From: Aptenodytes patagonicus
Taxonomy: Eukaryota > Chordata > Aves > Sphenisciformes > Spheniscidae
Direction of reading: 5' to 3'
Length of the DNA: 64,000 bases
Assembly (NCBI RefSeq): GCF_965638725.1
Contig: NC_134951.1
Coordinates: 2,294,001 to 2,358,000 of the forward strand
Part shown: piece after piece, positions 23,755-36,759 of the stretch
Position numbering within the stretch: position 1 is the first letter of the stretch
Layout of the letters: each line of letters opens with the position of its first letter
Position numbers and translations under genes: made by a program
Notes under the pieces: generated by a model
Databases searched by the model: none
Told to the model about the DNA's origin: nothing
Seen by the model: the letters and a program-made list of their open reading frames with translations, nothing else

Positions 23755-24157
23755 AGACGAAGGACGTTCAGGTTAGTGTCTCTGCCAGGCTACCCCCTGT
23801 TTAGGCTGAGCTTACAGGGGATTTTTTGTTATTCACCTCCAGGCCAAAGCCCTCTAAGTCGAATGTGACCTGTAGCAGCTCTGGAAATTCAGTGATAGAA
23901 AGATACAGTCATACTAGAAGAACAAAACTGCTTTGATAAACGTTTGGGAAAAGGAATTTGGTTGAAGTATGTCTAACAAAGAAACTTTTGCCTCCTTAAT
24001 GGTGTTTGTTCAGGGAATTGGCTGTGCCGTCTGTATTTGGGCCAGCCTGTCCTTTACCCTAAACCTCATCTATTTCCACAAACGAGGGCAGATTTCTGCC
24101 ATCGCTCCAGCATTTACCTGTGCTTGTTTGTTGCTTTTACAGTATATTTGCTAACTA

Positions 24158-24163
24158 AATAAA
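24158..24163 (+). terminator. Candidate poly(A) signal of the kinase gene
   Basis: AATAAA occurs about 400 bases after the kinase stop. Another lies at 24678-24683. Which one is used cannot be told from sequence. Confidence 0.45.
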
Positions 24164-24989
24164 AGCTGAAGTGGGCAAAGTTACTGTATATCTGTAGGTG
24201 TGCATCTTAAATATGGTATTCAGGTATGATAGTAACTGTCAGACTAAAGAGAGAGAGAGATATTTTTTTTTTAATTAAAGCACTGTTAATGCTCAGAGCG
24301 TATCAGAGCTGGGTGCACCAGATGATAGAGGAGCTGTCCTGAACTGTTCAACATGTAAAGGCCTTGAAGAATGTCTTGGGAAAGGCTGGACTGGAAGTCT
24401 GGTCGTCTTGCCGAGTCCTGCAGTGAGACTGTTTTTATCTGCCCACTTTGGAAAAAAGAATTTGATCCTAATCCTTGTGAGTTCTTGACGGCCTCTTTAG
24501 TATCTGCCTTGATGGAAGTTTCAACGGCCAACATAAAATTCAAGATGGCCTGTCAGATTCCGTGTCTTTCAGCAGAGCAATGAAAATACAGAAGGGAGTT
24601 TCCAGGATTTTCAAGTCCTGTCTTCTGCTATCATGGGCTTCATATCCTAGAGTTTATTTGATAAATGCATCATAGAAATAAAGGTTTTTGTGTCTCATAC
24701 TGTCACTGAGACTGAGCATCTGGCTGTCCTTATAGCTAAGGATGTTGTCCTTTGCAACACAAATGCATTTCTGATCAACTTAATACTCTTGATCTTGTGA
24801 CAGACTTGTCCTTTAGCTTAAAATGTTCTTCTCCTTCTCGGGTGTTTGCCCATTCTGAACTATTTTGTAGAAAACAATCGTACCCTTAGCAGCGTTTCTT
24901 CCTGTCCAAGGTTGGCTGGTTGGTTCCATTGAGGTCGGCTCCTCCATCTCCTCCATATACAAATAATTTCTGCTTTTACTCTAGACGAG

Positions 24990-25570
24990 TCTCTTCAGGT
25001 CCTTGTAAAGCGCTAGCATTTACTATCTAGTCTGGCAATACTCCTCCTGATGTATTCCAGGATCGCATCTCTCTCCTTTCATATCTATATCACTTAATCC
25101 TCTCATAATTACTTTGTATCCTAAAGCCCTTTTTGGCTCGAGTTGCTTCAAATCAATAACGTTCTGGGTTACAGCAGTTACTTTTGTTCACAGATGCATG
25201 ACCTTATGTTTTCTATTACCGAGTTTCATCCCCTGTCAGTTAGAAGAAACGGTGAATGACCCTGAATATTTCCTCATCCTTTTTTATAACCGTAATACCT
25301 CCAGCTTTGTGTCATCGGCACACTTCTAATTGTGCCAAGGCTGTTAGTGAAAACATTAATTAAACAAGTCCGTTGCCAGTGCCAATCTTGATAAAACTCT
25401 ACTCTAGCCTCTTCATTTCCAAATTACCCGTTTCAGTTTTCCCTTGGGACAGGTTAACTGCCTTACATCTTCCTTTTTACTAATCCCAGCCTTCTCCCGT
25501 CTGTCTGATACTTTCTTGTGTGGTACTACATCAAATGCTTTACTGAAGTCTCAGTGGGCAAGACCAACGC
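24990..25570 (-). mobile_element. Ancient CR1/L3-like LINE fragment
   Basis: Minus-strand translation shows decayed reverse-transcriptase landmarks in order: DFSKAFDVVPHK (near 25520-25560), then CADDTKLE around 25301-25322 (the YADD-type active-site motif), then weaker downstream similarity. Frames are broken by stops. It is more diverged than the CR1 copies elsewhere in the window, so it is probably an old insertion. Confidence 0.7.
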
Positions 25571-28048
25571 TTCTTTTTATCAAGAAAAATCAGTTTTATC
25601 GCTGAAAACGACTCGATTAGTCTGGTAGGATCGGCAGTTCTGGGGACTCCCACCTGAAGCAGGAGGCCTGGCATACTGTAATAGCAACAGTACCACTAGT
25701 TGGCAGGCCAGCCCCGGAGTGATTAGCCTGCTATAGAGCAATCTGCAAGGGTAAAGAGAAAAAAAGGCTCTAGCAGCACAGCGTCAGGCTTACTACTGTT
25801 GACTTTCCGTTTTCATTATGAAACCATAATGGTAAATAGGTTTGCAGACTAGGTTCAGAAGAAAAATGCCAGGACATAGAACGCAGAAAACCGCGTCTGT
25901 CTCAATCCTCTTCATTTATTTCATTTTCCTGCTAGCTGAATACCTACCGTACTTGCTTTTGGCACGTAATCGGAGTTGATGCAGTAATGGCTTGTGGCAC
26001 AGCGCTCCACGCCACGAGGTGCTAGTCTCACGCTGTTGAAAATGCTGCCAGCTGCTGTGTTCGTGTGGAGTGAAATGAAAACCAACTCACCTTTCTAAAA
26101 TGGGGTTGTCTTAAACACCGATTCATGGATGCTTCAGTCCAGAAAACAGACCGACTCCGTATCCGACTTTCCTAATCCAAAATCAGGAGTAGCTCAGAAG
26201 CTGAAAAGGGTTTCTCGCAGTGCTAAATCTAGGTGCTTCAGAAGAAAATCTCCAATAGCAAGTCTGAATCAAACAGGAGATACAATTTTTTTTTTTTTCT
26301 TTCCATAATGCTTTGTTGTCACAGGGCAATGAACTCTACAGTGTAGGGCAGCCAGAGACTAAATCTCCTCAGAACGGTGTGGAAAACCACCTAAATGAGT
26401 TTTCTTTCATGAATTTAAAGACAAGGATATGGCTATAACCTGGGATTCAGGAAGTCCTTAAGTTAAACGTTGCTCAGAACTGGGATTTTTACTGAGGAAA
26501 GCCTGCTTGTGTACCTGCCCTGTGCTCTTCCCTAAGCGTATGTATGCTACTGATGTCCCCGAGGCAGAACAGTGGGCCAGGGGACCTATGGTATGGGCCA
26601 GCACTTTCGCCAAGAAGTATTTTATTTTGCAACTTTGGCGCGTTTCCTTTGCAGGTATCGTGTCCCGCTGTGATCTGCAGGCCTCGGAGGCAGCGAACAA
26701 CTCTGCCTTCCTTTGGAATGAGTGGGTCGATCAGAAGACCGTTGCCGGCTTCCAGTTTTCCTGAACGGTTATATTTAAATGGACGATAACTTTATTTATT
26801 TGTACAGTAATTTTAAGAGGAGAACTACAAAAAAATCTATTTTTATGCAAACCTTCGGCGTTTTTATATTTTGTGTTCTTTTATGCAGCGAGTAGCGTAG
26901 GTGAAAACTTGGCTGAGGTGACCTTGACTGACTGGCCGTACTTGGCACAGTCGTGGAGGAGTTTCTGAACTTGCTCTTTTTAAAGCAACCCTTGTGCATC
27001 CTTTTGTTGCCGTCCTGTGACTGCCCTTTCGAAGGACGGCAAAGAAACATGCAGAAACCATCTGGAGACGGGCTTCTCTGCCCCACTGCGTGTTGACTGC
27101 CTTTCCAGCCCTGGCTTCTCACTGATAATGCCACGTCGCTTGTCCTTGGCACAGAAGTTGTCTTTAGGAGGTTTAATTGGAGCTTTTTTTTTGTGTGTAA
27201 TTCTTTGCTCCGTGTTGCTTGGCCACGGAACTGAGTGATGTCTGCTGAATGAGCTGGCAAAGTGTTCAGTGACTATTCTGAAAAGTTTGAGCAGAAACAA
27301 AAATGTATTTTGTTCACAGTAGCTTTTGAATATTCTTGCTTAGATTAACTAAAATGCTTTCTTAAAATAAATACAAAGAATGTTAAAGATGCCAACTCTT
27401 GATTAGAACGTATGCGTCACTAACACTTAAAGTAGTTTAAGGAATCATGCTTCCTGCTGTGTTAGCTGCTTGTGCCAGCTGTTCTTACAAGGGAAATGAA
27501 AAGGACTGAACTGGAATCTTGGCAGGTAAATGGGGAGTCTAATTTGCACCCTGTTCGGAAAATATTTTAATGTATCTGTAAACTACTGCTGATCTTTGCT
27601 TTTCTTAAGAAGGAGCTGGGAGCTCCTGGAAAAGGTTCCTCCTATGCTCTTCTGTTGCGCAGAGGTGAAATAGTGTCCTTCGGGGACATCTTCCTTTTGT
27701 AGGAAAGGAATAAACTGCCAAAAGAAGGATAACACGGTGAGCCCCTCTGCGCCACCTATGCCACACAGAGGACAGAAATACATCTATTTCTGTTAGAAAG
27801 AGATGATATATATCTTCCCCCTGTCCCGCTCTACGAAGAGTGTGGCTGCAATATAGAAGACTCTGTATTGTAAGCAGTGTGTCATAAGCTAAATTCATGG
27901 AGAGGATCTTTCTTCCTGCCGTGACTTTATCCAGAGGCTCCACCGGCCTTCCATGGGGAAGCGTGACATTTTCTCACCTGCTCCTCCAGGCTGTAAAACA
28001 TGTTTGTCCTGCACAAAGAAGCATTAATTGACCTCTGTCCCCGTAACA

Positions 28049-28096
28049 GATAACAAATGGACTGGTGGTCCATTTGTTATCCGCAGATAACAAATA
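28049..28096. repeat. Overlapping double inverted repeat
   Basis: GATAACAAATGGAC (28049-28062), a 5-base loop, then its exact reverse complement GTCCATTTGTTATC (28068-28081). Next come CGCA and a third arm, GATAACAAAT, which pairs with the second arm as well. Two alternative hairpins therefore share the middle arm. Confidence 0.9.
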
Positions 28097-31000
28097 GGAG
28101 TGGTCCCTGACAAGAGCTGTTGTGGGCACGTATAAAAAATAAGTTAATTCGAATCGTTAAATTAAACTTGACTTTTGAATTTAGAGAATCCCTAGTCCAA
28201 CCGTGCTAGCGCGTGTGAAGTGTGTGCAGCAACGATAGGCACGGCTGCTTTGAAGCTCATTCAGCTGTTGACACCTCTGTGCAGACAGACCCTATGGTGA
28301 CTGGAAACGAGCTGAAAATGGGGGTGTGGCTCTTTTGTTATTAAAAGCCACCCTCTCGCTGTTCTGGAGAGCACTTCTGTCTTCTGGTAGGAGACAGGGC
28401 TGGCTTTGATAGCAGCTCTACACCTGCAGTACAGCCCAGTTTTACCTAATCCTAGTTGTTGCCTTGATTTCTAACCAATCTTGGAGTTCTGGGGAATCAG
28501 GACTGTACGCTGGGTTTTCCTTGCCGCAGCTTTCGGTTGTAAATACTCTTCTGCTTTGCAGAGCTGCTGTTCTGAAGTAAGGTTTCTTCATCCTTCTCTT
28601 CCTAATCCTGTAGCCACTGCTACTCTATAGTCTGCTTTCTGCCATCTCTCCTCAGAGCATGCTGGTGGTCTTCCAGGGCTGTTTTTAGTTGAGACCAGGT
28701 CCATTTTTCTGGAATACAGATAGGTTTGCACGCCCTCGCAACACGTGAGAAAATTGCGGGGCACAAGGATGGCTGTTTACTCATTTTCTTCCTTGTTTTG
28801 CCATGCTAGGCGAGTATCCTCACAGCTGCCAGATATTTTTAGCTAGTCTGTACATATGCTTTAATCTTTTGAAACTCTGTATTTTATAAATTAATAAAAT
28901 GCTGTGGTCTTTTACTGATGCATTAAAAAGTGTGGTAATACTGAGCATCTCTTCGGAATCACGTGACACTTCTTTTTTTTTTTTTTTTTAATTGTTTTTT
29001 AGGTACCACAATTTAGTAAGTCTTAACTCTAACACCTAGTGAATTGGTAAATGAAGATATGCACTGACAGCCTCTAATTTAAGTGACTGCTTCTTAGGGA
29101 AAGGGGCGGCGGGGAGAATCTTGGAGCTGCTGCGTGTAGCTCTCTGAAAACAAGCTCAATATTCAAAAGTGATCTAAAGGGTAAATGTAATGTCCGTAGC
29201 CGGGAAAGGGACGGAATAAAATGGAAGAGTGCACGAATCCATGGTATTCTCCTGTTTCAGAAGCTGTATGCGGCTCATTAATAATAATATAGCTGAGCAA
29301 AGAAAGAAAGATACAGAGAAGTTTGTCGAAGACCTACAATTTGGGAATGGGGGATGGGAAGTTTGTTAAATTATAAACAAACTCCTCTATTGAATGGGCG
29401 CTCCCCCCTTGTGCTACGAGAACGAAGTGGGTGCCCGGGGGATGCGCAGGTTTCACACAGCACATAGCTGAATTGCTAAACTCCCCGGTAATAGGAGAAG
29501 CGTCGGAGGGCTTAAATCATACCTACTTGTGGAAGATAAATCTATGAGCGGTTACTGAACAGCGGTTTAGAGCAACCTTTGGTTCAGGGAGTTCCTAAGC
29601 CGTTGTTTAGCTGCTGATGGAGCTGCTCTCTCTGTGGTGCCCTGTTTGCAGACAGTTTTTGTTCCAGCTCCTGAGAGAGATGGCGATGCTGCTGTCCTCC
29701 TTTCTCACCGTAAAGCGCTGAACTCTAAATATTGCTGCCCATCGCTTCTGTCGTGGTAAAGTAGCTGGGTCTTGGTGAAAACCGCTGCTTTGGTGACTGG
29801 AGGAGGACATTTGCCGGTGGTAGCTGCTTATGCGGCTTCCCATTTTAGGAAGAGAACGGTGCTGTCGAGTGCATCGCGGGGCGACAGGGCTGCAAGTGGG
29901 TGCCTCGGCTCAGCCCCTGGCTCGCGGGGCTTTGACACTGTTGATTTTTTTCCCTAGGTCAGGCAGCGGTGACTAAGGATGTACCACTCCATATTTTTTT
30001 TTTTTTTAAATCTACGGCGGTAATCTCTCTTGAAGAAAAGAGAAAAGAATGGGGAGGAAGGTGGATCTGTGATTCAGCTTTGTGTTTCAAGCGAACAGAT
30101 AGTGAAGGTGAAGCTTTGTTCTGCTTTGGTGGGGAAAAACGTGTAAGTTCTCCATTTTTATTCTCTCCCCTGCAATGAGCCTCGCGCATCGGAGCGGTTT
30201 GTTAGAATAGCCTCTCTAAATGCTGGAGTTGTCCATCGAGGCAGGCAGTTAAATTGATTGCTTTGGATTAAGGATGCTTCAGACTAGTTAATTTTTTTTC
30301 AATGGGACAAATAACATCACTCACAGAGATGCAAGATAGCTAGGGGCTGAATTTATCCAGGGAAGAATTAAATACTTGCTACCGTCCCCAGTCGGGATCA
30401 AGTCAGTCGATACTATTCTATTTTTCTCTAAAATTAAGCATTGCCTCCCAATCATTCATTAGCGGAATCCTCCATTAATCATAAATCCCAGCACATCTCG
30501 CCAGACAGCAGAAGGTCTTTTTTTTTCCTACGTCTGTTAAATACGTTATCGTAGCTGGTAGTCTTACAGCTGCTGGGAAGCGTTTTTTTGGGAACTAAAT
30601 AAATTCACAGGTCTGTTAATCACAAAGACTAATGAAGGCGCTCCGGATGCCTGTCACTGAGCAGTTATCTGCAGGCAACCAACATGCAGGTGGGGTGGCT
30701 GGAGGTATAGATCGTTCCAAGGGGGGACGCGGGAGCTGGTTGGATTAAGTGTCTCATCTCGGCAGGGGCTCAGGACGAGATAAGGAAAGCAGATTTGCCC
30801 ACCTGCTCTCGAGGCTTGGGAAGGAGGAGGGACGGGAGGTGCGGCGGTTGGTTTTGGTGAAAGCTGCAGGCCGCGGCGTTGGTTCTCCTGTGATCCTGAT
30901 TCATCAGCTAGAAACGTCCCCTTTCTGAAGGGTTCAGGGGAAGAATTTAATCTCTTCGCGGCTGGAGAGGTGAGAACGAAGTTATTGACTTGTGTGGGTG

Positions 31001-33873
31001 CGGGAGCGAACTGGCATCACTCGTGGACCGACTGAATCTAGAGAAATATTTTTGCAAAATAATGGGGAAACCCGCAGCTTAATCCATCGGAGGTGGATAC
31101 AGGCTATTTCCTAATTAAAACCTTTAGCACTGGAGCGCTCAGTTCACATTCGTTGTTCCTCCTCTCTCATCCTAAACTTCGAACACGTTGCTCCTTTGTT
31201 CCATTAAATAGCTGCTGCCTTCCCCCATCAAAGGAGGCGGTTTCCGTAGCGCGTAAAACGCTAACGCTGTATTTGCATTCTGTTTGCAAAGCCTGAGCCA
31301 GGTACTCTCGCAGGCGAAATGTAAAGACACCTACGTGCCACGGCTGACGTGCAGGAACATCATAGAGAGAGAGGATTCGAAAAGGTAATGAGCTCGTGCG
31401 GTTCAATCTGTCAGTCCCTGTTGTTCTTTCAAGATTCTTCGTACACTCTTAATTGATTTTGCTGAGGCTTTTTGAAGATGGAAGCAGTGGTTTGCTCCCT
31501 TTTAAGCTTACTTAGCTTTCCTTTATTCTCAAAAGAGCTGCAGGATCAGTGAATTTAGATTAATTTGTTTTTAAAATGGAAACAATGTGCAGTCTACTGG
31601 CATTATTCACACCTCCTCGCAGTGCTCCTGCTCGGCACAGGAGCTTGTGCTTGCTCCCTCCAGAATAGCCTGGAGTGCAGAGCGGATGGGTTTCCCAGGA
31701 AGACGGGCGAGAGGGAAGGTGGAAGCCACCGTCCTGCCATGGGGCGTAAAACCCAAAAGCCATCAACACACTTGCCCTCTTGCAGCTCCCCCAGGAAGTT
31801 TGGGGTTTAAGTTTTTGAGAAAGTGGTTTTTAAAGTGGCTTCGTGGATGTCTTGCAAGGTGCACTGAGCCGTGATGTGGGTCCCAGCCCCATAGCGAGTG
31901 GCACGGACACCCGTGCGCTCTGTGCCGGGATCAAGACCCTGGTGTCATTGCCCTGCTACCTCTGGCTCCCCTAATCCCAGCAAACCTCCTGGGAGAGTTG
32001 CCTCCTAAGCAAAATAGAGGCATCGAGGTTTACTTAAAGAAACCATACTAACGGGAAATAAATTTCTAGAGCCGCCCTGATACATGCAATGATGCAGGAG
32101 TTTGAAATCCCAGCGGCAGAGGAGAGGGAAGGATCTCCTAAGGATGCTCCCGCATGAGGATGTGTGTCCCAGGAGCAGTGTACTGAGCTTGTGTTTCACC
32201 GCTGGCGTCCCGGGAAGTGATGTGAAAGGGCTGTGGGATGCATCAAGTCCTGACAGGGATGAAAACACATATATGTAAGGCTTATAGGGCATATATGTAA
32301 GGCTTGGGCCTAGATCTAGTGCCCAAGAACCATCAGTGGGTACTTACAACAACTACTGGTAGACACGCCCATAACAAAGCTTGTATTCAATTTCCATCAG
32401 GGTATCAGTTGGATTTGGACAAAAACTAGATCTGCGTAGATTCCGAGAGGAAGCATCAATGAAAACGGGCATCTACAGAGGAATTTGTACACGTTGACTT
32501 AAGAGTTTTGGGATTTTTTTAACCTTTTCCCTTAAACCAGCACCAACTTCTGCCGAAGATGTGTGCTGAATGAATTTAGCTGTCAGTTTGTGACTGAGTA
32601 GTCTCAGCCTTTTGCTTACACGGAAGATTAAGGCTAAACCCACCACATTTGGCTTTTTCCCACAATTACAGACAAACTGAAAGAGGGAGGGGGAAAAAAA
32701 CATAAAGCCCACTGTGTTGCTTAAGAGTTTAAAACCACCGAAGCGGCTCTGTGAGTCAGTGCAGGGGCTTGTGGCCTTCGGAAGGGGACTTTGGGCACGA
32801 AATCCCACAGAGCCATCCGCACCCCTGTGCCAGCCGGCTGAGACGGGGAAGGGACAAAAGGGGAAGCAGGCAGCAATGTCGATAAATCGATACCAAACCA
32901 CTTCTTTCCCATTTGGAAAAGGACTCGAGATGAGCCCAAAGATTTCATGCTGCTGATTACCTGAGGTCCGAGCGGTGCCGTTTTACCTCAACTTTGTTTT
33001 TCCAAACCACTGACTCCTTATTCTGATTAAACAAAGCTGGTGAGCACAGCCAGATCGTGACTGCTGTATTTTTTAAAATCGGGCTCCTTTCTGGCTCCTG
33101 CTTCTCTTGCTTTAATTTTCTCCTTTTCTTACAGATTCGCCGCAGATTCCCCGAGCCCCTGGCGTGACTGCTTATTGCACTGGAGGCAGGAGGCAGCCCC
33201 TGCTGCTGCCGCACGGAGAAGAAAAACAAAATCTGAGCTGGCAGAAGGGGATCGATCCTTGAGAGCAGGTCAGATCCCCGCCACCCCGTGCTGCTGGTGA
33301 TACCTGGCCTCACCAGAGAGGCTGCCCTGTGTCGTTAGGTATTTCTGGGTTACTTGCCTTTTTTTTTCCTTCTGTATTTCTCTTTGGGGTTTTTTTTTTC
33401 CAGTTCACCTTTTTATAATGAATGGAGCTGCTGGGGTCTTGGCAAGCAATGGAGCTAACCGTGGCTTAGAGTTTGCAGCCGGACGCAGGATGAGCCGAAC
33501 TAGAATCTGGAAACAGGTATTATTTTATTTTCTCCAAACGGAGCAACATCTATTCTGCTAAATTCATCCCTTTCAGATGTAGAAGGGCCTACTGGATGTT
33601 AAAATTGCCCTTAACATTAATGACAGCAGAGCAGCTGAGCTGCTCATACTCTACCTTACCATGTTTATCTTGGTGTTGGTGTCCTCCTGTTTTACGGCTC
33701 AGTTCCTGTAACGGTGATGCTTCACCTTGGCCATCTTAGGATTGAACACCTCAAGTTTTTGAGGTATCTCCCAGCTGCTCTTAAATTTCCAGCTTCCTGC
33801 TGCTGTTAGGCTGTGGTCAGACATCCTTCTCCTGGAGCCAGCTCTCCTACCTTGTAGGAGTTACTGTCCAGAG

Positions 33874-34145
33874 TCATAGAATCATTAAGGTTGGAAAAGA
33901 CCTCTAAGATCATCGAGTCCAACCGTCGACCCAACACCACCATGTCCACTAAACCATGTCCCTAAGCGCCTCATCTACACGTCTTTTAAATACCTCCAGG
34001 GATGGGGACTCCACCACTTCCCTGGGCAGCCTGGTCCAATGTTTAACCACTCTTTCAGTAAAGACATTTTTCCTCATGTCCACTCTTTCCATGTCCATTT
34101 CCATTTTTTCCATGTCCAATTTTTCCTCCATGTTGTTCAGCACGG
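33874..34145 (-). mobile_element. CR1 3'-end copy with internal expansion
   Basis: Starts (element 3' end) at CATAGAATCATTAAGGTTGG and continues through GACCTCTAAGATCATCGAGT and CTCCAGGGATGGGGACTCCA. The minus-strand frame encodes the usual CR1 C-terminus ([20 protein letters not shown]). Near 34075-34135 the sequence departs from other copies into repeated CCATGTCCA and TCCATTTTT words, a local expansion. Confidence 0.85.
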
Positions 34146-34577
34146 CGCTCTGCCAAAAGCCGTCGGCACGTCAGATCCCGTGGCTCCCAGCAACAGCTTT
34201 TTTTTTTTTTCCTGAAGAGGTTCTTTGATCACTGTGTTCACCTTGTTCATCTTGCCTGATCCGGGTTGCGCATTCACTCATGTAGCTTCAAGGGGCGGGA
34301 ACCACTTCTGCCTGCAAAGCTACAGGCAGCGAGGACAGGTATTGCACCAGGATGACCAACAGGCAGCTGTGGTCGGCAAGGCAACCAGCTGGAGGTATCC
34401 ACGGGTGTGATTTTGTTGGGGATACGGGACAGGGTGTTGTGCAGGTGCTATGGCGGATCTGGGGTTCTTTTGCTGCAGAGCTATGCAAGTAGGGTGATGC
34501 CCATCAGGTCCTCCAAGCTCAGGCTGAGCACCAAAGCAGAGAGGACAGAGGGGCTCAGACGTGCCTGAAAAACGTAG

Positions 34578-34860
34578 GCATAGAATCATTTGGGTTGGAA
34601 AAGACCTTTAAGATCATCGAGTCCAACCGTTAACCCAGCACTGCCAAGTCCACCACTAAACCATGTCCCTAAGTGCCACGTCTACACGCCTTTTAAATAC
34701 CTCCAGGGATGGGGACTCAACCCCTTCCCTGGGCAGCCTGTTCCAATGCTTGACAACCCTTTCGGTGAAAAAAATTTTCCCAATATCCAACCTAAACCTC
34801 CCCTGGCACAACTTGAGGCTGTTTCCTTATGTCCCTGCCTGTCTCCATGCCGCTCATTTA
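34578..34860 (-). mobile_element. CR1 3'-end copy
   Basis: CATAGAATCATTTGGGTTGG, AAGATCATCGAGTCCAACCG and CTCCAGGGATGGGGACTCAA mark a second CR1 tail in the same orientation, about 700 bases from the first. It ends in the usual CAACTTGAGGCTGTTTCC region. Confidence 0.88.
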
Positions 34861-36510
34861 GAGATCGCTTGCAGCCAGGGCAAAAGCTGGGGGTGACAGC
34901 GTGCCTCGGCAACGGGCTCACAGTACTCTTTACCTGGGCTTTGCTTTCTTCTCAGATGGAGCCTGTGCTGGGTGGACCCACCTGGATGCCTGCGTGACCC
35001 AGGGCAGCAGCTTTGATCCCTCCTGCAGCTACCAACCACCGGTCTGATGCTGCGCTCCACTGGAAAGCAGGAGGTAACAGCTCCCCAGGGTCCAGGAAGC
35101 AGCAGGTCGAGGCAGTCCCGCATCCTCAGCAGGGTTCTTCTGCCAGCAGCTCTCCTGGGCAAAGATGGGCTTCTTACCATGGGCGTGGGGAAGCAAAAAC
35201 CTGCTCTGCAGCCCTTGTGCTTACAGCGAGAGAGGTGTGTGCTTAGCAGGCACTTTACTAATCGCTCCAGCACTACCAAGGCAGGGGCAGAAGATAATTC
35301 TAAAGCAATGAGGAAAAGGCATATAAATAGAAGCAAGAGAAATATTGAAGCTGGCAGAGCTTCTTTTCATGTCAGAAAGCACAAGACTACAGCAATGACA
35401 TCACAGTGCGAGCCCTGGTGCTCCTGCCCTGAGCAGGTTATTACTGCTCGAGCTGCACCTGAGCTCCCCGGCACCCATGTGCCACATCTTCACCACATCT
35501 GATCGCAGGCAAGCAGAGAGCATTAGCGTCCCAAAAATGCTGGAGCAGGAGAAAGGCAACAGGCTAAAATTAATGCAGAAATGAGCATGACTCACCTTCT
35601 TCTTCTTCTTCAAAGTATTTTAAGCTGGTCACCACGGTTTGCCCGTGAAAGGAGGGAGCAGCTTCCATTAATGACTTGCTTTCTTCATGCCTGCTTGCTT
35701 ATTTTCCTCATCGGCTGCGAAGGAGCTGGGCAGAGGCAGGGGAGCACAACCCTCGCTGGTGCTCTCTCGCTTGAAAGCATCGGCCTCAAAACCCCTTTGC
35801 CTGACCGAGGCTGCGAATGGGTTACTGAGCGGGGAGGACGCAGCACGAGCACCTGCTCCGCAGCGGTGGCCCGACTCCTCCCTTGGACCTATTTCAACCT
35901 GGAGCAAGGAAATCTGGGGCCTCCCTAGCCCCAGGTTTCATTTCCACAGGCGTGGGATCGGTCACAGCCCTTGGTCTGTTGGGTTTTACAGGCAAATTGC
36001 TGTTTCTTGACTTTGTTCATCTTTTGAACAGTTGCATAAGCCCTTGTCTGCTTAATCGACCTCATTCCCATCACGAAGGGAGAAGGAGGAGCTGCAGCTT
36101 GTCAATACCAGGGCTGCGCTTCACCTAAACGTGAGACGTTTGTTGCAAGCCAGCATTAATGACACGGGGCGCGAGCACCGGCCTGGCAAAGAACATGACC
36201 ACGTCCGTCGCGTAGTCCTCTTTGCGAGGAGCTGCTGTCTGTACACCCGCGCTGTCACAGCGACGTCCCCTGGAGACAGGGCTACTGGTAGGAAACTTGC
36301 TGTGTCTCTCTAGCTGTGTTGGGATCCCTCTGGGCTCCCCAATTTGTTATTTGTATACCTGGTCCCACGCTGTCACCCCGTATTAATGAAGTCTAGCTCA
36401 AGAGGTGGCCACGAATCTTCAAGCATCACCATGGGAAGGATCTGCACAGCCCCTTTTCTCCCAGTTGGGTCTCATGTTTCCTTTGTGCCCCCTCTTTTTT
36501 GCAGCTAAAG

Positions 36511-36759
36511 ATGTCTGAAATCTTACCAGGCTTCGTGGCTTTGTTACTGTTTGTGCCTGGTGTACTTCAAACACAAGAAAGCCCGAAACTCTTCAGAACA
36601 GCTTTAGAGGGAAGTGTGGGTTTGCTTTTCCCTCCCGGCAGCCGCGCCACAGGCAGCAGAATGCACCGCAGGAAACGATCTTGCCTGAACTATGTCCAGG
36701 CAACCGCAGACCCCACGAGCCACACTAAAACCCATGGAAAATTCACACGCTCCTGCTAA
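36511..36759 (+). CDS. Unrecognised small ORF with signal-like start (doubtful)
   Basis: Eighty-two codons from an ATG just after an acceptor-like CCTCTTTTTTGCAG. The product begins MSEILPGFVALLLFVPGVLQ, which resembles a secretory signal peptide, and the rest is basic and of no recognised family. The region has no other coding evidence, and a hydrophobic start can arise by chance. I list it only as a candidate. Confidence 0.12.
   Translation: MSEILPGFVALLLFVPGVLQTQESPKLFRTALEGSVGLLFPPGSRATGSRMHRRKRSCLNYVQATADPTSHTKTHGKFTRSC

Noticed and set aside
28326-28349. Histone-mRNA-like stem-loop (TGGCTCTTTTGTTATTAAAA)
   Set aside because: The stem needs a bulge, the loop is wrong, and no histone gene is nearby.
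34663-34896. Open frames over CR1 tails as small proteins
   Set aside because: They coincide with CR1 3' ends and read antisense or terminal pieces of CR1 ORF2.
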